From positions 1 through 40,698 of the forward strand of contig JAHLLA010000016.1 in the NCBI GenBank assembly GCA_020444415.1: DNA of 40,698 nucleotides. Reading direction: 5' to 3'. Source of the DNA: Bacteroidota bacterium (GTDB lineage Bacteria; Bacteroidota; Bacteroidia; Bacteroidales; F082). Each line of letters begins with the position of its first letter. Position 1 is the stretch's first letter. Both the position numbers and the translations under genes were made by a program. Below are positions 25,699-33,868 of this stretch, in pieces. The notes under the pieces are model-generated. The model saw nothing but the letters and a program-made list of their open reading frames with translations. It was not told the DNA's origin and made no database searches.

Positions 25699-26784
25699 TT
25701 ATTTGTAAAAAGGAGGCTTTTGCACCATAGCCTTCGATAATTTATTGCGCACCTTAATATAAATTTCCGAACCATCTTTCCAGTAGGGTTTATCCAAATA
25801 CGCCATACCAATGCCCTGTTTCAGCATGGGCGACATGGTGCCTGAGGTAACCTCCCCTATCGTGTTTCCTTCGGCATCGCATACTTCATAATGTTGCCTG
25901 GGGATCGCCCGTTCATGCATCACAAAACCTTTTAAACGGCGGGCTACGCCATTTTCCTTTTGGGCTGCAAAAACATCGCGGTCAATAAACTGGTTTCCAT
26001 CTACAAATTTGGTGATCCAGCCCAATCCGGCAGCAATAGGGGAAGTGGTATCGTCAATATCGTTGCCGTACAAACAAAATCCTGATTCCAAACGCAAGGT
26101 ATCCCTGGCACCAAGCCCGATGGGTTTTATGCCAAACTCTTTTCCTGCTTCAAGCACTGCTTTATAAATCGTTTCAGCATGTTCATTGGGCATATATATC
26201 TCACAACCACCTGATCCTGTATAACCGGTTGTTGAGAAGATAATATCAGGTATTCCCGCAAATTCAATCACCTGGAAGGTATAATATTCCATGTCTTCAA
26301 CCGGAGTGGGTGTAAGCTTTTGCATGGCTTTTAATGCCAACGGACCCTGTACGGCTATTTGGGAAATATTATCAGAGACATTTTTTAATACTGCATCCAT
26401 GGTATTTTGTTCGCTCACATGCTTCCAGTCTTTTTCAATGTTGGAAGCGTTTACTACCAGTAAATACTTATCAGGATTAAAGCGATACACCAGCAGGTCG
26501 TCAACAATACCACCTTTGCCATTAGGGAAACAACTGTATTGCACTTTTCCATTGGTTAAAACAGCCACATCATTGGTGGTGACTTTCTGCACCAGGTCAA
26601 AAGCATTGGGTCCTTCTACCCAAAACTCGCCCATGTGAGATACATCAAAAACACCCAGTTTTGTTCGTACTGTTTCGTGTTCTGCATTAATACCTTCGAA
26701 TTGCACGGGCATATCAAAACCAACAAATTCAACCATTTTGGCACCCATAGAACGGTGCATTTCATTCAGTGCTGTTTTTTTCAT
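25699..26784 (-). CDS. gcvT: Aminomethyltransferase, glycine cleavage T protein
   Basis: A 361-residue folate-dependent enzyme. Its motifs are [19 protein letters not shown] near the start, [75 protein letters not shown] and [21 protein letters not shown]. It takes the aminomethyl group from lipoyl GcvH to form 5,10-methylene-THF and ammonia. The open frame reaches 26820, but a promoter motif at 26809-26816 and the family N-terminus ([10 protein letters not shown]) point to the ATG at 26784. gcvP lies about 10 kb away on the other strand; gcvH and lpd are not in the window. Confidence 0.96.
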   Translation of the reverse strand: MKKTALNEMHRSMGAKMVEFVGFDMPVQFEGINAEHETVRTKLGVFDVSHMGEFWVEGPNAFDLVQKVTTNDVAVLTNGKVQYSCFPNGKGGIVDDLLVYRFNPDKYLLVVNASNIEKDWKHVSEQNTMDAVLKNVSDNISQIAVQGPLALKAMQKLTPTPVEDMEYYTFQVIEFAGIPDIIFSTTGYTGSGGCEIYMPNEHAETIYKAVLEAGKEFGIKPIGLGARDTLRLESGFCLYGNDIDDTTSPIAAGLGWITKFVDGNQFIDRDVFAAQKENGVARRLKGFVMHERAIPRQHYEVCDAEGNTIGEVTSGTMSPMLKQGIGMAYLDKPYWKDGSEIYIKVRNKLSKAMVQKPPFYK

Positions 26785-26808
26785 TTCCGGAATGTTAAGA
26801 ATGGAATG

Positions 26809-26816
26809 CAAAAGTA
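26809..26816 (-). promoter_or_regulatory. -7 promoter element for gcvT
   Basis: TACTTTTG on the minus strand, an exact TAnnTTTG match followed by C, with a predicted leader of about 18 nt to the ATG at 26784. It contradicts the longer frame starting at 26820. Confidence 0.55.
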
Positions 26817-26863
26817 CCAAATATGATTATTTTAACACTCCTTGATTCAATAAAAATAATGCC

Positions 26864-26894
26864 TTGAGCGTTAATTGGATTCAGTCTATCTTTG
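26864..26894 (+). promoter_or_regulatory. Promoter for the conserved exported protein gene
   Basis: TATCTTTG at 26887-26894 is an exact -7 match followed by C, and TTG at 26864-26866 lies 20 nt upstream, the expected -33 spacing. The predicted leader is about 20 nt. This is one of the best promoter candidates in the window. Confidence 0.6.
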
Positions 26895-26920
26895 CAAGTT
26901 GATAAACACCAGAAAACAGC

Positions 26921-28192
26921 ATGCAGTTTAAAAAACATATACTTCTTCTCTTCATAGGCTTGTGCCTGCTACAACCTACGCAGGCAGCCCAGATACTCAT
27001 ACCGATGGACAATGCCCAGAACAACCATTTAAAGGCATACGGGATTGCCTTCTGGGTGCTGGAAAAAGGGGTTGAGATCAAATGGCTGTTAAATTACCGG
27101 GGTGGCAGCTATCTTTTTGAACACCACCAAACATTTGAAAATGAGTGCATTATAAGAGATGTTACATACCAGGTGATCACCGAGGTACAAGCCTCTTCCA
27201 TACAGCAACAAATTGCTGAACCGAATGTGAATATGGATGTGATGGAATTGCATAAAGTACCGAGAATTGCCGTCTATTCCCCAAAAAACAAACAACCCTG
27301 GGATGATGCGGTAACATTAGCCCTTTCATATGCAGAAATACCCTACGATATTGTGTATGATGAGGAAGTGATGAATGGATTGTTACCTACCTACGACTGG
27401 CTGCATTTACATCACGAAGACTTTACAGGTCAATATGGCAAATTCTGGTCGAATTACAGAAATTTTAGCTGGTATAAAGAAGATGTAAAAGCCCATGAAG
27501 AAATGGCCCATAAACTGGGATTTCAGAAAGTTTCTGAGCTGAAGCTGGCCATCACTAAAAAGATCAGGGATTTTGTGCTGGGCGGTGGTTATCTTTTTGC
27601 CATGTGTTCAGCCACCGACAGTTATGATGTGGCCATGGCTGCCGACCATGTGGATATTTGCGATGTTATGTTTGATGGCGACCCGATGGATGCCAATGCC
27701 CAGAAAAAGTTAAATTACGACAATTGCATTGCTTTCAAAGATTTTCAGTTGGTTACCAATCCTGCTCAATATGAAATTTCTGATATTGATGTAACCCTTT
27801 CGCGATCCAGAATTGTGAACCAGAAAAATGATTATTTCTCACTTTTTGATTTTTCGGCCAAATGGGATCATATACCTACCATGCTCTGTCAGAACCACCA
27901 GCGGATCATCAAAGGCTTTATGGGACAAACCACGGCCTTTAATTCAGAACTGATCAAATCGAATGTGATCATCATGGGCGAAAACAAAACTGCAGGTGAA
28001 GCCAGGTATATCCATGGCGAATATGGCAAAGGATTCTGGACATTTTATGGTGGCCACGATCCTGAAGATTATCAGCACCGCATTGGTGATCCGCCAACGG
28101 ATTTGAACCTGTATCCCAATTCGGCAGGCTACCGGCTTATTTTAAACAATGTGTTGTTTCCTGCGGCTAAAAAGAAGAAAAGAAAGACTTAG
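26921..28192 (+). CDS. Conserved Bacteroidetes exported protein, glutamine-amidotransferase-like look
   Basis: A 423-residue protein with an N-terminal signal peptide (MQFKKHILLLFIGLCLLQPTQAA) and then ILIPMDNAQNNHLKAYGIAFWVLEKG. Related proteins are common in this phylum and, as I recall, are labelled 'asparagine synthetase B'; I see no ATP-pyrophosphatase or Ntn-type amidotransferase domain to support that, and an exported location argues against it. Instead there are Rossmann-like features: RIAVYSPKNKQPWDDAVTLAL, YDWLHLHHEDFTG, then FVLGGGYLFAMCSATDSYD with C229 in a nucleophile-elbow-like setting, and YGGHDPEDYQHR with H379. That pattern recalls class I glutamine amidotransferase or ThuA-like folds, which is inference. 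It precedes a TlpA-like gene by 20 bp. Function unknown. Confidence 0.75.
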   Translation: MQFKKHILLLFIGLCLLQPTQAAQILIPMDNAQNNHLKAYGIAFWVLEKGVEIKWLLNYRGGSYLFEHHQTFENECIIRDVTYQVITEVQASSIQQQIAEPNVNMDVMELHKVPRIAVYSPKNKQPWDDAVTLALSYAEIPYDIVYDEEVMNGLLPTYDWLHLHHEDFTGQYGKFWSNYRNFSWYKEDVKAHEEMAHKLGFQKVSELKLAITKKIRDFVLGGGYLFAMCSATDSYDVAMAADHVDICDVMFDGDPMDANAQKKLNYDNCIAFKDFQLVTNPAQYEISDIDVTLSRSRIVNQKNDYFSLFDFSAKWDHIPTMLCQNHQRIIKGFMGQTTAFNSELIKSNVIIMGENKTAGEARYIHGEYGKGFWTFYGGHDPEDYQHRIGDPPTDLNLYPNSAGYRLILNNVLFPAAKKKKRKT

Positions 28193-28212
28193 ACTTAGAG
28201 ATTGAATTTTAT

Positions 28213-28758
28213 ATGAAAAAACATCTGGATAATATTTGGAGGTTCCAACTTTGCTTGATCTCTATTTCATTTATCCCTCAAATTGCATATTCACAAATTG
28301 AAATCGATTCCTGCTATATTGTGAAAATTGGAGATCAGGCACCTGATGTATCTTTGCAATTAATATCAGGAGAAACCATTGCATTGGATGAATTGAGAGG
28401 GAAAGTGGTTGTTTTGCAATTTACCGCCAGTTGGTGCTCGGTTTGCCGCAAAGAAATGCCCCATCTTGAAAAAGAAATCTGGTTACCCAACAAAGACAAA
28501 GATTTTATACTTATTGGTGTTGACTATGACGAACCTTTGGAAAAAGTAGTGGCATTTAAAGAACAAATGCAAACTACCTATCCCATGGCATTGGATCCTG
28601 GCGCCGATATATTTGCACAGTTTGCGCATAAAAAAAGTGGCGTTACCAGGAATGTAGTTATCGATAAAAAAGGAAAGATTGTTTACCTCACAAGGCTTTT
28701 CGACATGGATGAATTTAACGGGATGAAAACAAAAATTAAAGAACTAATTGCTTATTAA
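28213..28758 (+). CDS. TlpA/ResA-like exported thioredoxin
   Basis: A 181-residue protein with a signal sequence in about residues 1-27 (FQLCLISISFIPQIAYS), then an AhpC/TSA-Redoxin type thioredoxin fold: IGDQAPDVSLQLISGETIALDELRGKVVVLQF, active site TASWCSVCRKEM (WCSVC), and GVTRNVVIDKKGKIVYLT with the cis-proline position replaced by valine-threonine. It should act in the periplasm as a thiol-disulfide oxidoreductase. It lies 20 bp after the conserved exported protein gene and probably shares its transcript, a hint that the two products work on the same side of the membrane. Confidence 0.9.
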   Translation: MKKHLDNIWRFQLCLISISFIPQIAYSQIEIDSCYIVKIGDQAPDVSLQLISGETIALDELRGKVVVLQFTASWCSVCRKEMPHLEKEIWLPNKDKDFILIGVDYDEPLEKVVAFKEQMQTTYPMALDPGADIFAQFAHKKSGVTRNVVIDKKGKIVYLTRLFDMDEFNGMKTKIKELIAY

Positions 28759-28759
28759 T

Positions 28760-29599
28760 TCAGTCGAAGGGGTAATAAAATGGATTCCCGTCAATATCAA
28801 CAGCATATTTATTAAGACAAGTATCGGCCCCTGGAAATAATATAAAAGACCCATATGATTCCGATTCAAAATTCAATGTAGCCGGCCCCTGTTTCGCCCA
28901 CCTACACGAAAATAGATTTAATATGTATTCCTGATCGTTAATATTGGCGGAGTAGGTCTCTCCGGTACTTGAAGTCCCATTGATAACACCATGTATCATG
29001 AAATAATCATCCGGACTGTGAAAAATGGAAGCCGGATCTTTATACATTACAAATGTCTGATCCATGGAAAATTGAGTTATTCCAGTTGTATCTGCATACA
29101 CTCTTTGCACGAAATTTGCCATTATTTTGTAGGCATAATTAACATCGTCTATTCGTCCTAAATTGGTCACCGTCATCCCACTTACAGCTATATCATCCCG
29201 GTCATATTGGAAGTCTTCAAAATCGAAACGGATCACATCCAGTGAGTCGTAAAATCCCGTACCAGGCTTCGCGATTATCGTCCCTGCCCTGATATGTCCG
29301 CAATCATCTTCGCAGCCCCAGTCAGGATAATAGATTACCAATCTTTCTTCAGGTGTTTCGGAGTAAGTCACCATTGCCCCATCTATTTCCGTTTGATGGT
29401 CAACAATCAGCAATGAATCTGTGATGCTTTTAAAATAGGTGTTCAGCAATAAATTCATCATTTGCTGCGATTCCACATATTCCTGCGAAGCCAACACTCC
29501 CGTGTTGTAATCAATCTGCTGGTTCTCTTTACCACATGATGTGAGAACCACCGCGATAAAAATTATAATATATAGATAGTTATGCTTTTTTACGTTCAT
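28760..29599 (-). CDS. Hypothetical lipoprotein
   Basis: A 279-residue protein that I do not recognise. It begins MNVKKHNYLYIIIFIAVVLTSC, a lipoprotein signal with the lipid-accepting cysteine at residue 22, and the mature part is acidic with many Asp and Tyr residues. A CEDDCGH motif and paired beta-strand-like repeats (SVVIYYPDWG-like, IRFDFEDFQYD) suggest a beta-rich extracytoplasmic fold. The start I use overlaps the end of folA by 20 bp in another frame; the frame is open to 29641 but the signal peptide fixes the start. It is the last gene of the thyA-folA run. Probably surface or periplasmic; function unknown. Confidence 0.7.
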   Translation of the reverse strand: MNVKKHNYLYIIIFIAVVLTSCGKENQQIDYNTGVLASQEYVESQQMMNLLLNTYFKSITDSLLIVDHQTEIDGAMVTYSETPEERLVIYYPDWGCEDDCGHIRAGTIIAKPGTGFYDSLDVIRFDFEDFQYDRDDIAVSGMTVTNLGRIDDVNYAYKIMANFVQRVYADTTGITQFSMDQTFVMYKDPASIFHSPDDYFMIHGVINGTSSTGETYSANINDQEYILNLFSCRWAKQGPATLNFESESYGSFILFPGADTCLNKYAVDIDGNPFYYPFD

Positions 29600-30074
29600 A
29601 AATTTCAAAAGTATAGGTAAAGTTGTTTTGCGGGTCATCATTTACTTCTTCTTTACTAACAATTTTCCATTCATTTAACGGAATTTCCGGAAAGAAAGTA
29701 TCAGCCTCAAAATCCTTATGGACTTTTGTTATGTACAACTTATTGGCATAAGGCATAAACTGTTTGTAAATGGAGCCTCCACCTATGATAAAATTCTCAT
29801 TGTTTCTATCCATTTTAGAGATCGCATCTTCGATGGAATAAGCCATCAGGCAACCATCTATCTCCTCTCCTTCCACATCCGTAATGATCATGCTTGTTCG
29901 ATTGGGCAAAGGTCTTTTAGGTAAAGAAAAATAAGTCCTCTTTCCCATGATGATGTAGTGGCCTTCCGTTAATTTTTTAAAGCGTTGCAGATCGGCAGAA
30001 ATATGCCAAAGCAGATCATTGTCCTTGCCGATGGCATTATTACTTGCTATAGCTACTATGATTGATATCTTCAT
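29580..30074 (-). CDS. folA: Dihydrofolate reductase
   Basis: A 164-residue DHFR: MKISIIVAIASNNAIGKDNDLLWHISADLQRFKKLT with the catalytic aspartate after HISA, GHYIIMGKRTYFSLPKRPLPNRTSMIIT with the NADPH site, and FIIGGGSIYKQFMPYANKLYITKV. It regenerates tetrahydrofolate from the dihydrofolate made by ThyA, encoded just upstream. The usual thyA-folA pairing is interrupted here by a four-helix-bundle gene. Length is normal. Confidence 0.97.
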   Translation of the reverse strand: MKISIIVAIASNNAIGKDNDLLWHISADLQRFKKLTEGHYIIMGKRTYFSLPKRPLPNRTSMIITDVEGEEIDGCLMAYSIEDAISKMDRNNENFIIGGGSIYKQFMPYANKLYITKVHKDFEADTFFPEIPLNEWKIVSKEEVNDDPQNNFTYTFEIYERKKA

Positions 30075-30082
30075 TCTTTGTG

Positions 30083-30123
30083 AGTTAGTTGAATCAGTTG
30101 AATTTGTTCATTGGTTAAATTGG
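30083..30123. repeat. Degenerate GGTTAA/GTTGAA repeat, left flank of the S23 gene
   Basis: Units of about 9 bases (AGTTGAATC, AGTTGAATT, TGTTCATT, GGTTAAATT) fill the gap between the S23 gene and folA. AATCAGTTGAA at 30092-30102 has an exact 11-base inverted copy at 30542-30552, on the other side of the S23 gene. Confidence 0.7.
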
Positions 30124-30132
30124 TATTGAAAA

Positions 30133-30516
30133 TTATTTTTTGATATGCTTTTCTATGTAATTGATATAGGCATTCAATTTTTTTAACAGCATCTCCAACT
30201 CATTTAACAACAAAATAATAGATGTATCCTTTGGTATAAGGTTTCTTTTTTCAGCTTTTATAACCCATGTTTTTGCCTCGTATAAAGAACCCCTGGCAAT
30301 ATAGCAAAATTGTCTGTTTTCCTTAAAAAAATATCTTCCATATCCCTCTGAGATATTTGCTGCAATAGAATCCGCTGATCTGACCAACTGGTAGCCAAAT
30401 GCTTTTTTTGAAAAATCATCCCATTGTATAACCGAGTCCCAAATTTGATCACCAAATGACATACTCATTTTAAACACCTCAAGACTATCTATATCTGATC
30501 TGTTCATCTGCTTCAA
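30133..30516 (-). CDS. Four-helix-bundle protein (S23 / 23S rRNA intervening-sequence family)
   Basis: A 127-residue helical protein with the S23 family signature: LEVFKMSMSFGDQIWDSVIQWDDFSKKAFGYQLVRSADSIAANISEGYGRYF, ENRQFCYIARGSLYEAKTWVIKA and a final helix LLNELEMLLKKLNAYINYI. First found inside 23S rRNA intervening sequences, relatives also occur alone and as the accessory (Avd) protein of diversity-generating retroelements; they form oligomers and may bind nucleic acid. Here it stands between thyA and folA on the same strand, inside inverted degenerate GGTTAA-type repeats, which suggests insertion of a small unit. No reverse transcriptase or rRNA is near. The start may be M1 or M4. Confidence 0.9.
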   Translation of the reverse strand: MKQMNRSDIDSLEVFKMSMSFGDQIWDSVIQWDDFSKKAFGYQLVRSADSIAANISEGYGRYFFKENRQFCYIARGSLYEAKTWVIKAEKRNLIPKDTSIILLLNELEMLLKKLNAYINYIEKHIKK

Positions 30517-30540
30517 ATTATTTTGTTTTACCTGTATTTA

Positions 30541-30600
30541 CTTCAACTGATTTAACCATTTTACCGAATTAACCAATTCAACCGTTTTAACCAACTAATA
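30541..30600. repeat. Degenerate GGTTAA/GTTGAA repeat, right flank of the S23 gene
   Basis: Read on the minus strand this is TTGGTTAAAAC, GGTTGAATT, GGTTAATTC, GGTAAAAT, GGTTAAATC, AGTTGAAG, that is, about six degenerate 8-9 base units. They are in the opposite orientation to the array on the other side of the S23 gene. The unit resembles the perfect TGGTTAA heptamer at the left end of the window. Confidence 0.7.
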
Positions 30601-30622
30601 GTTTAACAGATTCAAGCAGTTC

Positions 30623-31447
30623 CTAAACCGATATCTCTCCCCTAATATGCGGATGGGGATCATAACCCTCCAGCTTAAAATCTTCAAAATTAAATTTGAA
30701 AATATCCTTAACCTCAGGATTGATGGACATCTTAGGCAGTTTTCTGGGCTTTCTGGTCAACTGCAATTTTACCTGATCCAAATGATTCAGATAAATATGT
30801 GCATCGCCAAAAGTATGCACAAACTCCCCGGGTTTGAGCCCGGTAACCTGGGCAATCATCATATTTAGCAGGGCATAGGAAGCAATGTTGAAAGGAACCC
30901 CGAGAAAGATATCGGCGCTGCGTTGGTACATTTGAAGTGATAATTTTCCATCAGCAACGTAAAACTGGAACCAGGCATGGCAAGGCGGTAAAGCCGCATT
31001 TCCCATCGCTACATTTTCAGAAAAACTTTTATCCGAAACAGGCAGAACAGAAGGATTCCATGCGGCGACGATCATCCGGCGGCTATCCGGATTGTTTTTA
31101 ATCTGGTCGATGACAATTTGTATCTGGTCGATATTTTCATTGTTCCAGTTGCGCCACTGTGCTCCATACACCGGGCCCAAATCACCCTTTTCATCTGCCC
31201 AGTCGTTCCATATTTTCACACCATGATCATTCAAATACCCGATATTGGTATCGCCTTTTAAAAACCATAATAATTCGTATATGATGGACTTCAGGTGCAA
31301 TTTCTTGGTGGTTAACAATGGAAATCCTTCACTCAGATCGAAACGCAACTGTGGTCCGAAATAACTGATTGTACCAGTCCCCGTTCGGTCGGTTTTTTTT
31401 ATGCCTTCGTCAAGTACTTTATGTAATAAATCAAGATACTGCTTCAT
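30623..31447 (-). CDS. thyA: Thymidylate synthase
   Basis: A 274-residue enzyme making dTMP from dUMP with 5,10-methylene-THF. Motifs: [32 protein letters not shown], the catalytic cysteine in [38 protein letters not shown] and [11 protein letters not shown]. It starts 19 bp after the nucleoside transporter gene and belongs to the run ending with folA, so synthesis and salvage of thymidine nucleotides and folate recycling are together. Confidence 0.98.
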   Translation of the reverse strand: MKQYLDLLHKVLDEGIKKTDRTGTGTISYFGPQLRFDLSEGFPLLTTKKLHLKSIIYELLWFLKGDTNIGYLNDHGVKIWNDWADEKGDLGPVYGAQWRNWNNENIDQIQIVIDQIKNNPDSRRMIVAAWNPSVLPVSDKSFSENVAMGNAALPPCHAWFQFYVADGKLSLQMYQRSADIFLGVPFNIASYALLNMMIAQVTGLKPGEFVHTFGDAHIYLNHLDQVKLQLTRKPRKLPKMSINPEVKDIFKFNFEDFKLEGYDPHPHIRGEISV

Positions 31448-31466
31448 GTTTCAATTCATTTTTTCG

Positions 31467-33002
31467 CTATCCGATCAGGGCACCTACAATGGTTGCTGAT
31501 AATAAGGAAGCGATAGTACCGCCCAGCAGCGCCCGCATTCCATACCTCGATAGCAGAACGCGTTTTTCGGGTACCAGTGATCCGATACCTCCAATTTGAA
31601 TTCCAATGGATGCGAAATTGGCAAATCCACATAGCATATAAGTCGCCATGATAATCGACTTGGGATCGGTGAAAACACCAGCTTCCTTCATTTCGGCAAG
31701 GCTTACATAACCGATAAATTCTGTCATGATCACTTTTTCACCCAACAACCTGCCTACCAAGGTTATATCCTGACCGTTTACACCGATCAACCACATAACG
31801 GGTGCAAAAATATATCCCAGGATGAACTGTAGCGATAACTCCTTATACCTGCCATCCGTAACTTCCGCGATCCAATCGTTGATCTGGATCAGGTTTCCAA
31901 ATTTTAAAGCAATATAATTGAACATGGCGATAAATGCGATAAAGACCAGCAACATGGCTGCCACATTCACAGCCAGTTTTAAGCCTTGGGTTGTACCGTT
32001 GGAAATTGCATCCAGTATATTTTTACCAACTTCTTCACGCGGAATGATCACATTAGAATCAATTTTTTCGGTTTGCGGCACTAAAATTTTTGATACCACC
32101 ACAGCTCCTGGTGCTGCCATCACCGATGCTGTTAGCAAATGTTTTGCAAATAATAAGCGCTGCACCGGATCATTTCCGCCGAGGAAACTAATATAAACTG
32201 CCAGCACCCCACCTGCCAGTGTCGCCATGCCACCAAGCATCACCAGCAATATTTCCGAGTTGTTCATTTTCGACAGGTAGGCTTTAATCATCAGTGGAGA
32301 TTCGGTTTGACCCAGAAAGATATTGCCGGCAACCGATAAACTTTCGGCACCTGATAATTTCATAAACTTAGTCATCACCCAGGCAAGTCCATATACGATA
32401 TATTGAATAATATTCAGGTAAAACAACAGGCTTGTAAGTGCTGAGAAGAATATGATTGTAGGCAGGATTTGAACCGCAAAATTCTGAAGAGCCAATTCAA
32501 CAGAACCGGTTGCAAAGGACTTAAAGAGAAATAACGTACCTGCATTGGTAAAATCCAGTATCAGTACAAATAGTTTTCCCACGAAATCGAAAATGGCAGC
32601 TATAAAGGGTACGTACAAAACCCCCACAGCAAGCAATACCTGGAAAATCAAACCTTTTCCAACCACTCCCCAGCTAATGGCTCTCCGGTTGGAGCTGAAT
32701 ACAAAAGCTATCAATACCAACACCACCATCCCCATCAAGCCACGAAACAGGTTCATCGGTTTAAAGCCAGATTTTTGTCCCATGTCGAGGATATTGGATT
32801 TATCTGCCTTTATTTTTTGCACATCATCAACCGCTTGATCATCGGCCTGCTGCACCACTTCATCAAACTGAACAATGACAGTATCTTCCAATGTATTATT
32901 TACAGTATCATTTTCACTCTGTGTTAGACCGATCAGGCTTAACGAAAAAAATCCTGCAACAAACAGCAGGATCACAATACCCTTTTTTTTATTCCTTTTC
33001 AT
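31467..33002 (-). CDS. CNT-family (NupC-like) nucleoside transporter
   Basis: A 511-residue transporter. It has an N-terminal hydrophobic segment (about 8-27), an acidic soluble stretch (about 28-80), and then the concentrative nucleoside transporter core of eight or more membrane segments. Family motifs are FLGQTESPLMIKAYLSKM, GGMATLAGGVLAVYISFLGG, KVIMTEFIGYVSLAEM and the C-terminal YMLCGFANFASIGIQIGGIGSL. CNT proteins import nucleosides with H+ or Na+. The extra N-terminal segment is longer than in E. coli NupC. Its place directly before thyA fits thymidine salvage; the true specificity is not shown. Confidence 0.93.
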   Translation of the reverse strand: MKRNKKKGIVILLFVAGFFSLSLIGLTQSENDTVNNTLEDTVIVQFDEVVQQADDQAVDDVQKIKADKSNILDMGQKSGFKPMNLFRGLMGMVVLVLIAFVFSSNRRAISWGVVGKGLIFQVLLAVGVLYVPFIAAIFDFVGKLFVLILDFTNAGTLFLFKSFATGSVELALQNFAVQILPTIIFFSALTSLLFYLNIIQYIVYGLAWVMTKFMKLSGAESLSVAGNIFLGQTESPLMIKAYLSKMNNSEILLVMLGGMATLAGGVLAVYISFLGGNDPVQRLLFAKHLLTASVMAAPGAVVVSKILVPQTEKIDSNVIIPREEVGKNILDAISNGTTQGLKLAVNVAAMLLVFIAFIAMFNYIALKFGNLIQINDWIAEVTDGRYKELSLQFILGYIFAPVMWLIGVNGQDITLVGRLLGEKVIMTEFIGYVSLAEMKEAGVFTDPKSIIMATYMLCGFANFASIGIQIGGIGSLVPEKRVLLSRYGMRALLGGTIASLLSATIVGALIG

Positions 33003-33017
33003 TATGATATGGAACCA

Positions 33018-33608
33018 TTAATCAATATTTTTTTTTCTTTTATTTATCTCATCCCGTAACCTTGATGCCAGTTCAAAATTCTCTTCTGCCACTGCCTTAT
33101 CCAGCATTTCTTTTAATTCATCTTGCAAATAATCGCTAAAATCACTTTTGAGTTCCGGTTCTTTTGATGCAAACTTTTCGGCGCTTTGTACACTTTCAGC
33201 TTCCATTGAAATACCGGCTTCCGCGATGATTTTTTCATAGGTGTAAATCGGGCATTTAAACCTGATGGCCAAAGCCACAGCATCGGATGTCCTGCTATCA
33301 ATCTCAATTACATGCTTATCGGCTTCGCAAACAAGTTTTGAGTAAAAAATGCCATTCTCAAACTTGTTGATGACCACTTCTTTCAACGTGATATTGAATT
33401 GTGTGGCAAAACTTTTGAAAAGATCATGTGTTAATGGACGAGTCGGTTTCATTTTCTCCAACTCAATCGCAATGGCCTGAGCCTCAAACCCCCCAATAAT
33501 GATGGGCAATCTTCTGTTTTCGCCTGCTACGCCCAAAATCAATGCATAAGCACCGCTTTGCGATTGGCTATACGACATTCCGATGATTTCAAGTCTGATC
33601 TTTTTCAT
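33018..33608 (-). CDS. Bifunctional nuclease (BFN/DUF151) domain protein with UVR motif
   Basis: A 196-residue protein. The BFN domain (about 1-130) shows LILGVAGENRRLPIIIGGFEAQAIAIELE, RPLTHDLFKSFA and EIDSRTSDAVALAIRFKCPIY, the family's best conserved segments. The C-terminal 35 residues (LKEMLDKAVAEENFELASRLRDEI) are a UvrB/UvrC interaction motif. Relatives have reported RNase and DNase activity, but the physiological role in Bacteroidetes is unclear. It heads the minus-strand run with the nucleoside transporter 15 bp downstream; a near-consensus element TACTTTTA (33626-33633, minus) lies upstream. Confidence 0.92.
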   Translation of the reverse strand: MKKIRLEIIGMSYSQSQSGAYALILGVAGENRRLPIIIGGFEAQAIAIELEKMKPTRPLTHDLFKSFATQFNITLKEVVINKFENGIFYSKLVCEADKHVIEIDSRTSDAVALAIRFKCPIYTYEKIIAEAGISMEAESVQSAEKFASKEPELKSDFSDYLQDELKEMLDKAVAEENFELASRLRDEINKRKKNID

Positions 33609-33868
33609 GCGAAAAATTAAGTGTATAAAAGTAGAAAACTTTTCCGCTTTAATAGCTTAAATGACCATTAGTTTTTTTGTTTTTATAAACACAACTCAAT
33701 TTTAGAAATAAGTCTTTCAAATAGTTTGACACTAATATATTTATTTTTTAACAAATCGTTTCTTTTAATAACAAAAGCGAGAAAATTAGCTACAATTCTC
33801 CTACATTTTTTATTTTAGCATCTTTTTCGCAAACGTTTGAAATTAATATTAACAAATTACACGTCACA
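33609..33868. other. Divergent intergenic region, AT-rich
   Basis: These 260 bases between divergent genes are very AT-rich. On the minus strand TACTTTTA at 33626-33633 is one base from the -7 consensus and suits the nuclease gene. On the plus strand I see no exact TAnnTTTG before the pyrophosphatase gene. No gene, RNA or clear hairpin is recognised. Confidence 0.5.

Noticed and set aside
26921-28192. Asparagine synthetase B
   Set aside because: It has a signal peptide and lacks the N-terminal nucleophile amidotransferase and ATP-pyrophosphatase domains of AsnB.
30133-30516. Diversity-generating retroelement, because S23 proteins resemble the Avd accessory protein
   Set aside because: No reverse transcriptase gene, no template/variable repeat pair and no variable lectin-fold target in the window.
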